A stretch of 57,230 bases of DNA. Origin: Verrucomicrobiia bacterium. Lineage in GTDB: Bacteria > Zixibacteria > MSB-5A5 > DSPP01. The DNA lies in the NCBI GenBank assembly GCA_035574275.1, contig DATLYY010000060.1, forward strand, positions 1-57,230, written 5' to 3'. The notes under the pieces were generated by a model. It did not search any database. It was not told where the DNA came from and saw only the letters and a program-made list of their open reading frames with translations. This document shows, one piece after another, positions 7,593 to 16,333 of this stretch; positions within the stretch are counted from its first letter, which is position 1, and each line of letters begins with the position of its first letter. The translations under genes and the position numbers were made by a program.

Positions 7593-8774
7593 ATGGCGGA
7601 TTCCGGCCCGGATACGGAGGCGTGTTTGTTGAATCAGATAGCAGGTCTGGCGGTCCGCCGTTTTACGGAATACCCGGTCACCAGCGTTTTTGTGGATATG
7701 CGCCCCCGCCGCACGCGCCGGCCGGGGTTGGTCTTCTTGAAAAAGGCGCTGGCAGGCCTGGAAAAATTAGCGGCTGCGCGCACGGCGGAAGCGAAAGCCG
7801 TGGCGGCGGACCTGCGCCGGATTGAAGCTGCGGCGGAGGAAGCCCGGCGAAAAGGGGCCAATCAACTGGCCGTTTTCAGTTCGGCCCGGGAGGATTTTCT
7901 GGAAAAATTTTTCTGGAATCTGTCGCCGGAAGCGGAGCTGCAGATCCCCCACTCGTTTGTGCGGGGTTTTCGTCCCCACCTGTATCCTGTGGCGCTTTTG
8001 CTGGATCGGTTGGAGAACTTCCTCCTTCTGGTGGCCGGTTTGCAGAAGGGGGAGCTTTTCCGGGTGGAGGCGGGGCAGGTTACCGAACGTTGGGAAAAAG
8101 AGGCCCCCCTTCCACAGGAAACTCGGCGGGAAAAAAGGGGAGCGTTTGACCGCCGGACGGGAAACATTCATACCACCTTTACCAAACGGGTGGAGGAGCA
8201 CCTGAAAGTGCATGAGGAAAAATTTTTCAGGGTATTGGCGGAAAAAACAGCTGGCTGGGCGAAATCCCACGGCATCCGCTCCGTCATTCTGGGGGCCGAT
8301 TCGGTCGCGGGTCCTCCGATAAAAGAGAAAATTCTTGAACAAAACAGCCGGATAGGGGTCGTTCTTGCTCCGATTGACGCCAAACTTTCACCCGCCAAAA
8401 AGTTGGCGCTGGGGATACGGGTCTTCCGCCAACGGGAACGGGAAGCTTCCCACCAGCGGGTGGAGGAGCTTTTATCCTCCGGCCGGAGGAAAACCACCTT
8501 CGGTGCCGTTCCTGTCCTCCTTGCCCTGCGCCAGTCCGTGCGCGGCGCGGTCCTTGTTCTGGACGAAGCCTTTCATCTAACAGCGCCCATCTGCGGACGC
8601 TGCTCGGCTGTGGCGGTCAAGCCCGAGTCCTGCCCTGATTGCGGGGGAGGGACGCAACTTTCGTCGCTTGAAAACGAGCTGATATGTTTGGCAGCCGCAA
8701 CCGGTACAGAAATTGAATTTGTGAAAGATTCCGAGGCCCTGGCCCGCAGGGGGGGTGTGGGGCTTTTGATTTAG
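7593..8774 (+). CDS. Bacterial archaeo-eukaryotic release-factor-like protein (baeRF type)
   Basis: 393 residues with the three-part layout of eRF1/aRF1 relatives: an N-terminal helical/sheet domain, a middle RNase H-like domain (FDRRTGNIHTTFTKRVEEHL ... IRSVILGAD) and a C-terminal domain with a zinc ribbon (CGRC and CPDC near residue 345). These bacterial homologues (baeRF) are thought to act on stalled ribosomes or peptidyl-tRNA. No GGQ tripeptide is present at the expected place, so canonical peptidyl-tRNA hydrolysis is doubtful. The ATG at 7593 lacks a clear ribosome-binding site. The gene sits between the Spy-like gene and the ABC exporter without obvious link to either. Confidence 0.7.
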   Translation: MADSGPDTEACLLNQIAGLAVRRFTEYPVTSVFVDMRPRRTRRPGLVFLKKALAGLEKLAAARTAEAKAVAADLRRIEAAAEEARRKGANQLAVFSSAREDFLEKFFWNLSPEAELQIPHSFVRGFRPHLYPVALLLDRLENFLLLVAGLQKGELFRVEAGQVTERWEKEAPLPQETRREKRGAFDRRTGNIHTTFTKRVEEHLKVHEEKFFRVLAEKTAGWAKSHGIRSVILGADSVAGPPIKEKILEQNSRIGVVLAPIDAKLSPAKKLALGIRVFRQREREASHQRVEELLSSGRRKTTFGAVPVLLALRQSVRGAVLVLDEAFHLTAPICGRCSAVAVKPESCPDCGGGTQLSSLENELICLAAATGTEIEFVKDSEALARRGGVGLLI

Positions 8775-8780
8775 ACTTTG

Positions 8781-8809
8781 TTGGATAAATCGGGGGGACG
8801 GATTATATT
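8781..8809 (+). promoter_or_regulatory. Sigma70-like promoter of the ABC exporter operon
   Basis: TTGGAT (8781-8786), a 17-nt spacer and TATATT (8804-8809). The GTG start at 8828 lies 18 nt after the -10 box, which leaves a leader of about 12 nt. Confidence 0.6.
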
Positions 8810-8827
8810 CTTCGGCCGGGAGTTTGC

Positions 8828-10570
8828 GTGGATGGATTTGCGCGGTTAAAAGGATACCTTTCCAAACATAAAAAAACGCTGTACAGGGGGCTTTTGGCGG
8901 TTTTTTTGACCAATTTCTTCACACTGCTCCCCCCTTGGTTCGTCAAGCTGGCGGTGGATGAAATCAAAGCAGGAACGACCGTCGGGATGCTTTTTTTGTA
9001 CGGCTTTTGGATCGTTTTTACCACGGTCGTGCAGGGGTATTTCCGCTACCGGATGCGCCAGACCATCATCGTGGCCTCCCGGCGGGTGGAATGTGAATTG
9101 CGCAACGATTACTTCGCCAAACTCCTGCGGCTGCCGAAAAGTTTTTACAACCATTTCAAAACGGGGGAAATCATCTCCCGGGCGAACGCCGACCTGGAGG
9201 CCGTGCGGAACATGATCGGCCCCGGCATCATGCAGGCGGCCAACACCGTTTTGACGCTGGTGGGGAGCTTTGCCTTTATGCTGGCCTTGAGCCCCAGGCT
9301 TTCGCTTCTCACCCTTCTGCCCGTACCGTTTGTTTCGCTGGCCGTTTTCAAACTGGGAAAAAGCGTCCACCAAAAATTTTCCCGCATTCAGGAGCAGTAC
9401 GCCCTATTGTCCAGCAAGGTTCAGGAAAACCTTTCCGGCGTGCGGGTGGTGCGGGCCTACGCCCAGGAGGAGAATGAAGTCCGCTCCTTTGAAAAAATTT
9501 CGCGGGAGCTGGTGGCGCGGACGATGGGGATGGTGCGGGTGCAGGCCCTGTTTTATCCGGTGCTCTATTTTCTGGCGGGGGGCTCGCTGCTTCTGGTTGT
9601 CTGGGTCGGCGGGCAGGAGGTGATTGCCGGCAAAATGACCTTGGGAGGCCTTTTGGCCTTTCTTTTGTATTTGCTCAATTTGACCTGGCCGGCGATCGCG
9701 CTCGGTTGGGTGGTGGGGCTCTACCAGCAGGGGAAGGCTTCGCTGGCCCGTTTGGAGGAAATATTTTCGGCTGAAGAGGAGCCGGCCGGCGGCGGCATTA
9801 ATGTAGAGGAGCGGGAATTTCGCGGGGAGATAGAGTTCCGCAACTTGAGCTTCGGCTACGGGGGGGACAACCACCTCGTTTTGAAAAACATCAGCTTGAC
9901 CGTACCGGCCGGCAAAACCGTGGCCCTGGTCGGCCGGACCGGTGCCGGGAAGTCCACGCTGGTCAGCCTGATTTCGAAAATCTATCCGGTCAAGGACGGA
10001 AAGCTTTTCATCGACGGCACCGACGTTAATTTGTATCCCACCGACCGGCTGCGGGAGCTGGTGGGGTTCGTGCCGCAGGAGCCGTTTCTGTTTTCCGCCA
10101 CCATCGGCGAAAACCTCGCCTTCGGGCTTCCCGCCGTCGAGCCGGAAAAAATCGAGCGTGTCTCCCGCTTGGCCGGGCTGGAAAAGGATGTTCTGGATTT
10201 TCCGCAACAGTATCAAACGATGGTGGGAGAGCGGGGGATCACCCTCTCCGGCGGGCAGAAACAGCGGGCCACCCTGGCGCGGGCCTTGGCCGTCGATCCC
10301 AAGATTTTGATTCTGGACGACGCTTTTTCCTCCGTGGATACCGAAACGGAGGAGCGGATCCTTTCCGGCCTTCTGGGGGTGCGGCAGGGGCGGACGGTTA
10401 TTTTGATTTCCCACCGGATCTCCACGGTCAAGGATGCCGATTTCATCGTCGTTCTGGAGGAGGGGGAAATTGCGGAGCAGGGGACGCACGAGGAGCTTCT
10501 GGCCCGAGGGGGGTACTACGCCGAGCTGCATTTAAAACAGCTTTTGGAGGAGGAACTGGAAAAAATCTGA
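8828..10570 (+). CDS. Heterodimeric ABC exporter, subunit with degenerate Walker B
   Basis: 580-residue half-transporter: about six membrane helices (residues 20-300) then a nucleotide-binding domain. Walker A is GRTGAGKST (about 368-376), the signature is canonical LSGGQKQR (about 473), and Walker B reads ILILDDAF, with Asp where the catalytic Glu should be. The next gene has the complementary defects, so the two should pair into one exporter of the BmrCD/TM287-288 type, with one active and one degenerate ATP site. Its GTG start follows a good promoter, and the stop overlaps the next ATG (TGATG). Substrate unknown; lipids or drugs are usual for MsbA-like members. Confidence 0.92.
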   Translation: MDGFARLKGYLSKHKKTLYRGLLAVFLTNFFTLLPPWFVKLAVDEIKAGTTVGMLFLYGFWIVFTTVVQGYFRYRMRQTIIVASRRVECELRNDYFAKLLRLPKSFYNHFKTGEIISRANADLEAVRNMIGPGIMQAANTVLTLVGSFAFMLALSPRLSLLTLLPVPFVSLAVFKLGKSVHQKFSRIQEQYALLSSKVQENLSGVRVVRAYAQEENEVRSFEKISRELVARTMGMVRVQALFYPVLYFLAGGSLLLVVWVGGQEVIAGKMTLGGLLAFLLYLLNLTWPAIALGWVVGLYQQGKASLARLEEIFSAEEEPAGGGINVEEREFRGEIEFRNLSFGYGGDNHLVLKNISLTVPAGKTVALVGRTGAGKSTLVSLISKIYPVKDGKLFIDGTDVNLYPTDRLRELVGFVPQEPFLFSATIGENLAFGLPAVEPEKIERVSRLAGLEKDVLDFPQQYQTMVGERGITLSGGQKQRATLARALAVDPKILILDDAFSSVDTETEERILSGLLGVRQGRTVILISHRISTVKDADFIVVLEEGEIAEQGTHEELLARGGYYAELHLKQLLEEELEKI

Positions 10571-12372
10571 TGAGCGAAGCCGCCGGTTTCCACGACGACG
10601 ATATTTTGGGGAAGGCGTACGACGGGGCGCTTCTGCGCCGGCTTTTGCGCTATTTGAAGCCGTACCGCTGGGCCGTGGTTTGCGGGGTTGCGCTTCTCCT
10701 TTCCTCCACCTTTTTGACCTTGAGCATCCCGTACTTGATCAAGGAGGCAATCGACTCCGGCATTGCCCTAGGGGATTCCGGCCGGCTCAAGGTTTTAATG
10801 GGGTGGGTGGTTTTGGTTCTGGTGGCCGACTTTGCCGTGCGCTATGCCCAAACCTATCTTGTGCAATGGATGGGGCAGCAGGCGGTTTTCGACCTGCGGC
10901 AGGCGGTTTTTTCCCATCTGCAGAAGCTTTCGCTCTCCTTTTACGATAAAAACCCCGTCGGGCGGCTTTTGACCCGGGTGACCTCGGACGTTTCCGTTCT
11001 GGGGGAGCTTTTCAGTTCCGGCGTGGTGGCGATTTTTGGGGATCTGTTCACCCTGATCGGGATCGTCGCCTATATGCTCTATCTCGACGTCGAGCTTTCG
11101 CTGGTGACTTTCACCGTTCTGCCTTTTCTCATTTACGCCACAATGGTTTTCCGCAAAAAGGCCCGGGAATCGTACCGCCAAGTGCGGCTGGGGATCGCCA
11201 AAATAAACGCCTATTTGTCCGAGCATATCGGGGGGATGACGGTGGTGAAGCTTTTTTCCCAGGGGGCGCGCTCGCGGGAGCGGTTTGACGGTCTTTCCGC
11301 CGGGCTGCGGGACGCCCACTTGAAATCGGTTTTGTACCACGCCGTTTTCTTTCCGGTGGTGGAAGTAATCGGCGCCGTTTCACTGGCGTTGATCATCTGG
11401 TACGGCGGAGGCGAGGTTTTGACGGGGGCTTTGACCTTCGGCACCATTGCGGCCTTCGTGCAGTACGTGGACCGGTTCTACCAGCCGATACGGGATTTGG
11501 CGGAGAAATACAACATCCTGCAGTCGGCGATGGCTTCCAGCGAGCGGCTTTTCAAACTGTTGGACACGCCGCCGGAGTTTGACACCCGGCCCGGCGCCCG
11601 CAAAATCGAAAACGTGCGAGGGGAAATTCGGTTCGAGAGCGTCCACTTTGCCTACCGCCCGGGGGAATGGGTTTTGAAGGATATCAATCTGACCATCCGC
11701 CCGGGAGAGAAGGTGGCGATCGTCGGCGCCACCGGCGCGGGAAAAACCTCACTTGTCGGGCTTTTGACCCGCTTTTACGATTACCAGAAAGGGAAAATCT
11801 ATCTGGACGGGGTGGAGTTGAAGGAGCTTGACATCCAGTCCATCCGGCGCGCCATCGGGCTGGTTTTGCAGGATGTTTTTCTTTTTTCCGGGGATATTGC
11901 GTATAATATCCGACTGGGCGCCGCTTCCATAAGCGATGAAAAACTGGCGGAGGCGGCCCGCCGGGTCAACTTGGAGCGGTTCGTTCAACGACTGCCGGGA
12001 GGGTACGGCGCCATGGTGGAGGAGCGGGGTTCGACGTTTTCGGTCGGCCAGAAACAGCTTTTGTCCTTTGCCCGGGCTTTGGCCTTCGACCCGAAAATCT
12101 TGATTCTGGACGAGGCGACCTCCTCTGTGGACACAGAAACTGAGCTTTTAATCCGGGACGCTTTGGACAAGCTTTTGGCCGGACGAACCTCGCTCGTGAT
12201 TGCCCACCGGCTTTCGACCGTGGAGAAGTCGGACCGGATCATCGTTTTGCACAAAGGAGAAATTCGGGAAACCGGGACTCATGCCGAACTTTTGGCGCAA
12301 AGAGGAATTTATTACCGCCTCTATTTGCTGCAATACAAGAATGCAGCAAACCAAGTAAAAACCCCGGCTTAG
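10570..12372 (+). CDS. Heterodimeric ABC exporter, subunit with degenerate signature
   Basis: 600 residues, six membrane helices (about 35-330) and an ATPase domain. Walker A GATGAGKTS (about 389), Walker B ILILDEATSSVD with the catalytic Glu intact (about 510), H-loop IAHRLST. The ABC signature is FSVGQKQL instead of LSGGQ. The consensus ATP site is therefore formed by this subunit's Walker motifs with the LSGGQ of the upstream subunit, and the degenerate site by the converse pair. It starts on the same bases as the stop of the preceding gene, a sign of tight translational coupling and equal stoichiometry. Inner-membrane protein; cargo unknown. Confidence 0.92.
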   Translation: MSEAAGFHDDDILGKAYDGALLRRLLRYLKPYRWAVVCGVALLLSSTFLTLSIPYLIKEAIDSGIALGDSGRLKVLMGWVVLVLVADFAVRYAQTYLVQWMGQQAVFDLRQAVFSHLQKLSLSFYDKNPVGRLLTRVTSDVSVLGELFSSGVVAIFGDLFTLIGIVAYMLYLDVELSLVTFTVLPFLIYATMVFRKKARESYRQVRLGIAKINAYLSEHIGGMTVVKLFSQGARSRERFDGLSAGLRDAHLKSVLYHAVFFPVVEVIGAVSLALIIWYGGGEVLTGALTFGTIAAFVQYVDRFYQPIRDLAEKYNILQSAMASSERLFKLLDTPPEFDTRPGARKIENVRGEIRFESVHFAYRPGEWVLKDINLTIRPGEKVAIVGATGAGKTSLVGLLTRFYDYQKGKIYLDGVELKELDIQSIRRAIGLVLQDVFLFSGDIAYNIRLGAASISDEKLAEAARRVNLERFVQRLPGGYGAMVEERGSTFSVGQKQLLSFARALAFDPKILILDEATSSVDTETELLIRDALDKLLAGRTSLVIAHRLSTVEKSDRIIVLHKGEIRETGTHAELLAQRGIYYRLYLLQYKNAANQVKTPA

Positions 12373-12381
12373 GGAGGACAT

Positions 12382-13236
12382 ATACAGAACGAACTGGTCA
12401 ACCGGGCACTCGTAGCCGCCCAGAAAGCCGCCGTCGAAGCGGGAGCTTTTCTGCTCAAAACCCAGAAGAAGGGGTTTTCCATCGAGCTAAAAGGCGAGAT
12501 CAACCTGGTCACGTCGGCGGACCAAAAAGCGGAAGCGCTGATTGCCACCCGGCTGAAGAAAGGTTTTCCGGGGTTTGATTTGCTGGCGGAAGAAACCGGG
12601 AAGAGCGCCGGACGGGCGGGCTCCGATGCCGTGTGGGTGGTGGATCCTTTGGACGGAACGACCAATTTCGCCCACGGGCTGCCGATATATGCCGTATCCA
12701 TCGCCCTCTGGGAAAAAGAGAAGCCGGTTTTGGGGGTGGTATATCACCCGGCTTTGAACGAGCTTTTCTGGGCGGTGAAGGGGAAGGGGGCTTTTTTGAA
12801 CAATAAACGTATGACCGTGTCCCGCACGGCGGACCCCAACTCGGCTCTTCTATCCACCGGCTTTCCATATGATTTGCGCCGGAGCCGTGAAAATAACCTG
12901 GATTATTTTGCCGCCTTTGCCACCCGCGTGCGGGCCATCCGCCGGATGGGAGCGGCGGCCCTGGACATTGCCTGGACGGCGGCGGGACGGTTTGACGGTT
13001 TTTGGGAGCTGAAACTTTATCCCTGGGATATTGCCGCCGCCGTCCTTTTGGTTGCCGAAGCGGGGGGAAAGCTTTCCGATTTTGAAGGAGAGGAGTTGGG
13101 GCTTTCCACTCCCAACGTGGTTGCTTCCAACGGCCGATTGCATACCTTTATTTTGAAGATAATTGAAGAATGCCGCCGCAAGACGCTTTTTGCAGGCGGC
13201 GATGAAACCACGATAAAGAAGGAGGTTCGCTCTTGA
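12382..13236 (+). CDS. Inositol monophosphatase-family phosphatase, apparent ATA start
   Basis: Mg-dependent phosphatase of the SuhB/IMPase family. Hallmarks are LLAEETG (metal-binding Glu pair), WVVDPLDGTTNFAHGLP and the C-terminal YPWDIAAAVLLVAEAGG. Typical proteins begin about 65 residues before LLAEE, and the matching in-frame sequence (NELVNRALVAAQKAAVEAGA) is present here. However, no ATG, GTG or TTG occurs between the preceding stop (12370-12372) and that sequence. GGGAGGA at 12372-12378 points to an ATA at 12382, with CTG at 12394 as alternative. The first canonical-type codon is an internal TTG at 12577, which would delete a metal ligand region. Member of the exporter operon; substrate not predictable. 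Confidence 0.85.
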   Translation: MQNELVNRALVAAQKAAVEAGAFLLKTQKKGFSIELKGEINLVTSADQKAEALIATRLKKGFPGFDLLAEETGKSAGRAGSDAVWVVDPLDGTTNFAHGLPIYAVSIALWEKEKPVLGVVYHPALNELFWAVKGKGAFLNNKRMTVSRTADPNSALLSTGFPYDLRRSRENNLDYFAAFATRVRAIRRMGAAALDIAWTAAGRFDGFWELKLYPWDIAAAVLLVAEAGGKLSDFEGEELGLSTPNVVASNGRLHTFILKIIEECRRKTLFAGGDETTIKKEVRS

Positions 13237-14801
13237 AACGGTTATTATTGACTTTTCTTGTTTTGATTCTGGGAGCCGGCTCCAGTTTTGCCATCCTGCC
13301 CGGCCCCATAAGTGACTTTTACACCCCCCGGCCGGGGGACACCACGGCCGTCGTTTTCGGCACGCGGGGGCTTTTGCCCGCCGTGGTCAAAAAACTGGAA
13401 CTCTTGGCTCACCGCAACGCCGATTACCTGAAACAGAAAGATCCTTCGCGGATCGTTCAAGTGTATGCCGACACGTCTTTTCCCATGGCACTTTTCGGCC
13501 GCCGTTCGCTGGTGTTAATGGGCACCCCCAAGAGCAACACCTTTTTGGGAGAATGGCGGCACGTATTTCCCTTTATACTGCGGGACAGCCGTTTCAACAT
13601 CAGCGGGCGCAAGCTGTATCAGGGGGAGGATTTGACCCTTTCCGCCATTTTTCCCAACCCGTTGGCCAACGACCGCTACGTCTATTTGCTGGTCGGCAGC
13701 GAAACGTGGGCCCAGCCCTCGCTGGCGGACTGGCCGGGGGATTACGATTATTACGTGGCCCAGCGCCATTCCTTCTGGGGGTGGCAGTTGAACCGGGGAA
13801 AGTTTCAAAAGAACTCCAGCACCTGGTCGCAGGAACTGGTGGAATACGAACGCTCGCCCCATGATACGACCACGGTGGTGGCTCTGGTTTATCCATACGG
13901 GCAGGTGTGGTACCCGGCGCGCTGGGAGGAGGATTCCCTGTGGGATGTTCCCCTCACCGACCGGATCGCGCTTCTGGCCGGTTTGCAAAGTCTTTTCACC
14001 GGTTTGGAACGTTCGATCGGGCTGCGCGTGCACGGCAACGTGGACTTTCAGCTTTCAGACCGGTATCCGGCCCCTTCCGCCTACGACCCTTTTGGGCGGG
14101 TTTTTCTGCGAACCCATCCGGACCTGATGGATTCATCGGTTTTTCTTTCCTGGGGGGGGCCCTTGGCCCGCGTTTTATTCCCCTGCGCCGACGCCCCCTT
14201 GGACTGGGAGCTTTTCGCCCACCGCTATCTTTTAACCCAGAACTTTTTCAAGCAGGCGGGGAAACTCCCGCGCGAGCTTGTGTCTGCCGGCGCCGGGCGG
14301 CGTTGGGCGGAGATTTTGACGGAAGGGGATTCCACTCACCTTTTGCTTTTGAGCCGGATGGTGGACCGGGGACTGGCCGGAACGATTGGGGAGATTTTGG
14401 ATTCGGTTACTGATCGGGGGAAGAAGTACTCCTTTAAAATGAGCGAGTTTACCGCCGTGTTAGGGCGGATGGTTCAAGACACCCAAATTCTGCGTCTGGC
14501 CAAGCTCCCCCTGCGCCCCTCCCCCTATGAACGGAAGCCGGCCTTTGATCTTGGGGTGGAGAACATCAGGGAGATGTTCTTGCAAGAGGAGGTACGCGTG
14601 GCGGCCATTGGTGGAAAGGGGGCGGCGTTTGCCGCTGGTCTGCGAAAGGGGGATAAGATTATTTCCGTGGATGGTTTTCCGACCAACTACAACCGTTCCC
14701 GCGCCTATTTGGCCTGGCTGGGAAAGAAAAAAGGGGAGACTTTGAAACTGGTCATTGACCGCCAAGGGGTCCGGCGAACCTTGGTGATTCCCGTCAGTTA
14801 A
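13233..14801 (+). CDS. Secreted PDZ-domain protein of unknown function
   Basis: 522 residues, TTG start at 13233 overlapping the previous stop (TTGA) and served by AAGGAGG. Signal peptide MKRLLLTFLVLILGAGSSFA. The large middle part (residues 25-430) has no motif that I know; it is rich in aromatic and charged residues. Residues about 445-522 form a PDZ domain: VRVAAIGGKGAAFAAGLRKG, then DKIISVDGFPTNYNR and LKLVIDRQGVRRTLVIPV, with the G-L-R-x-G-D-x-I order of PDZ folds. PDZ domains dock peptide C-termini in periplasmic proteases, but no protease triad is visible. End of the operon that starts at 8828; a terminator follows. Confidence 0.75.
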   Translation: MKRLLLTFLVLILGAGSSFAILPGPISDFYTPRPGDTTAVVFGTRGLLPAVVKKLELLAHRNADYLKQKDPSRIVQVYADTSFPMALFGRRSLVLMGTPKSNTFLGEWRHVFPFILRDSRFNISGRKLYQGEDLTLSAIFPNPLANDRYVYLLVGSETWAQPSLADWPGDYDYYVAQRHSFWGWQLNRGKFQKNSSTWSQELVEYERSPHDTTTVVALVYPYGQVWYPARWEEDSLWDVPLTDRIALLAGLQSLFTGLERSIGLRVHGNVDFQLSDRYPAPSAYDPFGRVFLRTHPDLMDSSVFLSWGGPLARVLFPCADAPLDWELFAHRYLLTQNFFKQAGKLPRELVSAGAGRRWAEILTEGDSTHLLLLSRMVDRGLAGTIGEILDSVTDRGKKYSFKMSEFTAVLGRMVQDTQILRLAKLPLRPSPYERKPAFDLGVENIREMFLQEEVRVAAIGGKGAAFAAGLRKGDKIISVDGFPTNYNRSRAYLAWLGKKKGETLKLVIDRQGVRRTLVIPVS

Positions 14802-14869
14802 CCCCTTCTGCTTGATAAGAGGCCGGACTCTCATATTTGTTCCGGATTAAGCGCGTTCTACGGTAATAA

Positions 14870-14903
14870 AAAAACCCCCCGCCGAAATTGCGGGGGGTTT
14901 TGG
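14870..14903. terminator. Bidirectional intrinsic terminator
   Basis: AACCCCCCGC and GCGGGGGGTT pair around a 7-nt loop, with A-run and T-run flanks, between the convergent PDZ and beta-barrel genes. Confidence 0.85.
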
Positions 14904-14915
14904 TTTTTCGTCTCT

Positions 14916-15509
14916 TTAGCGGTTCGTGCTGTTGCTGGTGGTCGGCTTGCCGAACATCAAGGACAAACCGGCATTGGCCGCAATGTAGTTAATGGAGCTC
15001 GGATCGGAGAAGATGTTGTGGTAGGCACCTTCCACGAAGACCGAAGCGGTCGGCGAGACCGCAAAGCTCGCGCCCAGCCCGAGGTTCATCCCCAAATCGG
15101 TTTCGCTGGCGCTGGTGCCGCCGGAAACCGAGGTTTTGCCGTTGTAGAAACCCAAGCCGGCACGGACGTACGGGGCAATCGTCGGGTTCTGCATTTTGAA
15201 CATATACTTGCCGAACGCGCCGAACTGCCAGATGTTGAACTTGGCATCGCCGACACCGGTCGTGTCGTCCACTTTGTTCTGGGAATAGGCACCGGTGGCG
15301 CCGACCTGAATCTGGTCGGTCACGAAATAACCCACGTTGGCGCCGGCTCTCCAGCCCATTTTGAACGCATCGCCGAAATCACCCATCGGCATCGTCAACA
15401 CCCCACCCAGGTCCGCCCCGAACATCCCCTTCCGCTCCGTGGCGGACAGGCCGACGGCCAAAAAGGCCACCAAAGCCAAGGTCACGCCCAAGACAAGAAG
15501 TTTCTTCAT
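14916..15509 (-). CDS. Outer-membrane beta-barrel protein, paralog A
   Basis: 197 residues. Signal peptide MKKLLVLGVTLALVAFLAVG, cleavage near LSA. Mature part alternates polar and hydrophobic residues in about eight strands (PMGDFGDAFKMGWRAGANVG, VFVEGAYHNIF), as in small OmpW/OmpX-type barrels of the beta-barrel superfamily. It is a close paralog of the gene at 15740: same length, same strand pattern, shared blocks such as VGATGAYS and NKVDDTT. RBS GGAGGGTAACGC before ATG. Role could be adhesion, small-molecule passage or membrane stability; the sequence does not tell. Confidence 0.82.
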   Translation of the reverse strand: MKKLLVLGVTLALVAFLAVGLSATERKGMFGADLGGVLTMPMGDFGDAFKMGWRAGANVGYFVTDQIQVGATGAYSQNKVDDTTGVGDAKFNIWQFGAFGKYMFKMQNPTIAPYVRAGLGFYNGKTSVSGGTSASETDLGMNLGLGASFAVSPTASVFVEGAYHNIFSDPSSINYIAANAGLSLMFGKPTTSNSTNR

Positions 15510-15641
15510 TGCGTTACCCTCCTTTCAGTACCTGTTTCTTTTTTTTCTTGTTTAAATGGGAGTTTTACCCCCCATTCCTGCCCTTTTATTCGCCGGAACC
15601 CGTATGGGCCGCCGGCCTTTTTAATTATCGGCAGGCCGTAT

Positions 15642-15669
15642 AAAAACTTAAGCCCCCCGAAAGGGGCTT
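15642..15669 (-). terminator. Weak intrinsic terminator (minus strand)
   Basis: On the minus strand AAGCCCC pairs with GGGGCTT around a 6-nt loop and is followed after three bases by a run of five T. It may back up the stronger terminator at 15694. Confidence 0.5.
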
Positions 15670-15693
15670 TGGGAGGGGGTATTCAAAGAGGCA

Positions 15694-15722
15694 TAAAAAA
15701 ACCCCGCCTCGGAGGGCGGGGT
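15694..15722 (-). terminator. Intrinsic terminator of beta-barrel paralog B
   Basis: ACCCCGCC/GGCGGGGT stem with a long T-run when read on the minus strand, directly after the stop codon of the 15740 gene. Confidence 0.8.
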
Positions 15723-15739
15723 TTCTGAAAAAAGACCGG

Positions 15740-16333
15740 TTACTCGGTGGTGCCTCCGGAAGACGAGCCGCCGAACATAAAGGCGACGCCGGCAGTGGCC
15801 GTGATGAAGTTATATGAATCCGGGTCGGAGAAAACGTTGTGATAGGCCCCCTCCACGAAAACCGCGGCGGTGGGGGAAACCTTGAAACCGACCCCCGCGC
15901 CGCCGTTTATCCCCAAGTCGGTTTCACTGGCGCTGGAACCGCCGGGGGCCGAGGCTTTTCCATTATAGAATCCCACTCCCGCCTTCACATAGGGGGCGAC
16001 TTTTTCATTCTGCATCTTAAACATGTATTTGCCGAACGCGCCATAGTGAAAGATTTTGAATTTACTATCCGCAGGGGCTAATGTGGTGTCATCCACTTTG
16101 TTTTCTGAATAGGCGCCCGTAGCACCTACCATAATGTCGTTGGTCACGAAATACCCCACCCCCGCGCCGGCTCTCCAGCCCATTTTGAAGCCATCGCCAA
16201 AATCCCCCATCGGCAAAAGCAGGCCGCCCCCCACTCCCACCCCAATCATCCCTTTCCGCTCGGCGGCGGAAAGCCCGGCGGCCAACAACGCCACCAAAGC
16301 CAAGGCCACCCCTACGACAAGAATCTTTTTCAT
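15740..16333 (-). CDS. Outer-membrane beta-barrel protein, paralog B
   Basis: 197 residues, signal peptide MKKILVVGVALALVALLAAG, same architecture and length as paralog A directly downstream. Blocks shared with A include GDFGDGFKMGWRAGAG, KYMFKMQN and VFVEGAYHNVFSDP. The pair arose by tandem duplication; each copy has its own terminator and ribosome-binding site (GGAGGGTAACAC), so they can be expressed independently. The C-terminus ends in a Ser/Gly/Thr tail rather than an aromatic residue, unlike most barrels that end in Phe, which is odd for a BAM substrate. Function unknown. Confidence 0.82.
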   Translation of the reverse strand: MKKILVVGVALALVALLAAGLSAAERKGMIGVGVGGGLLLPMGDFGDGFKMGWRAGAGVGYFVTNDIMVGATGAYSENKVDDTTLAPADSKFKIFHYGAFGKYMFKMQNEKVAPYVKAGVGFYNGKASAPGGSSASETDLGINGGAGVGFKVSPTAAVFVEGAYHNVFSDPDSYNFITATAGVAFMFGGSSSGGTTE

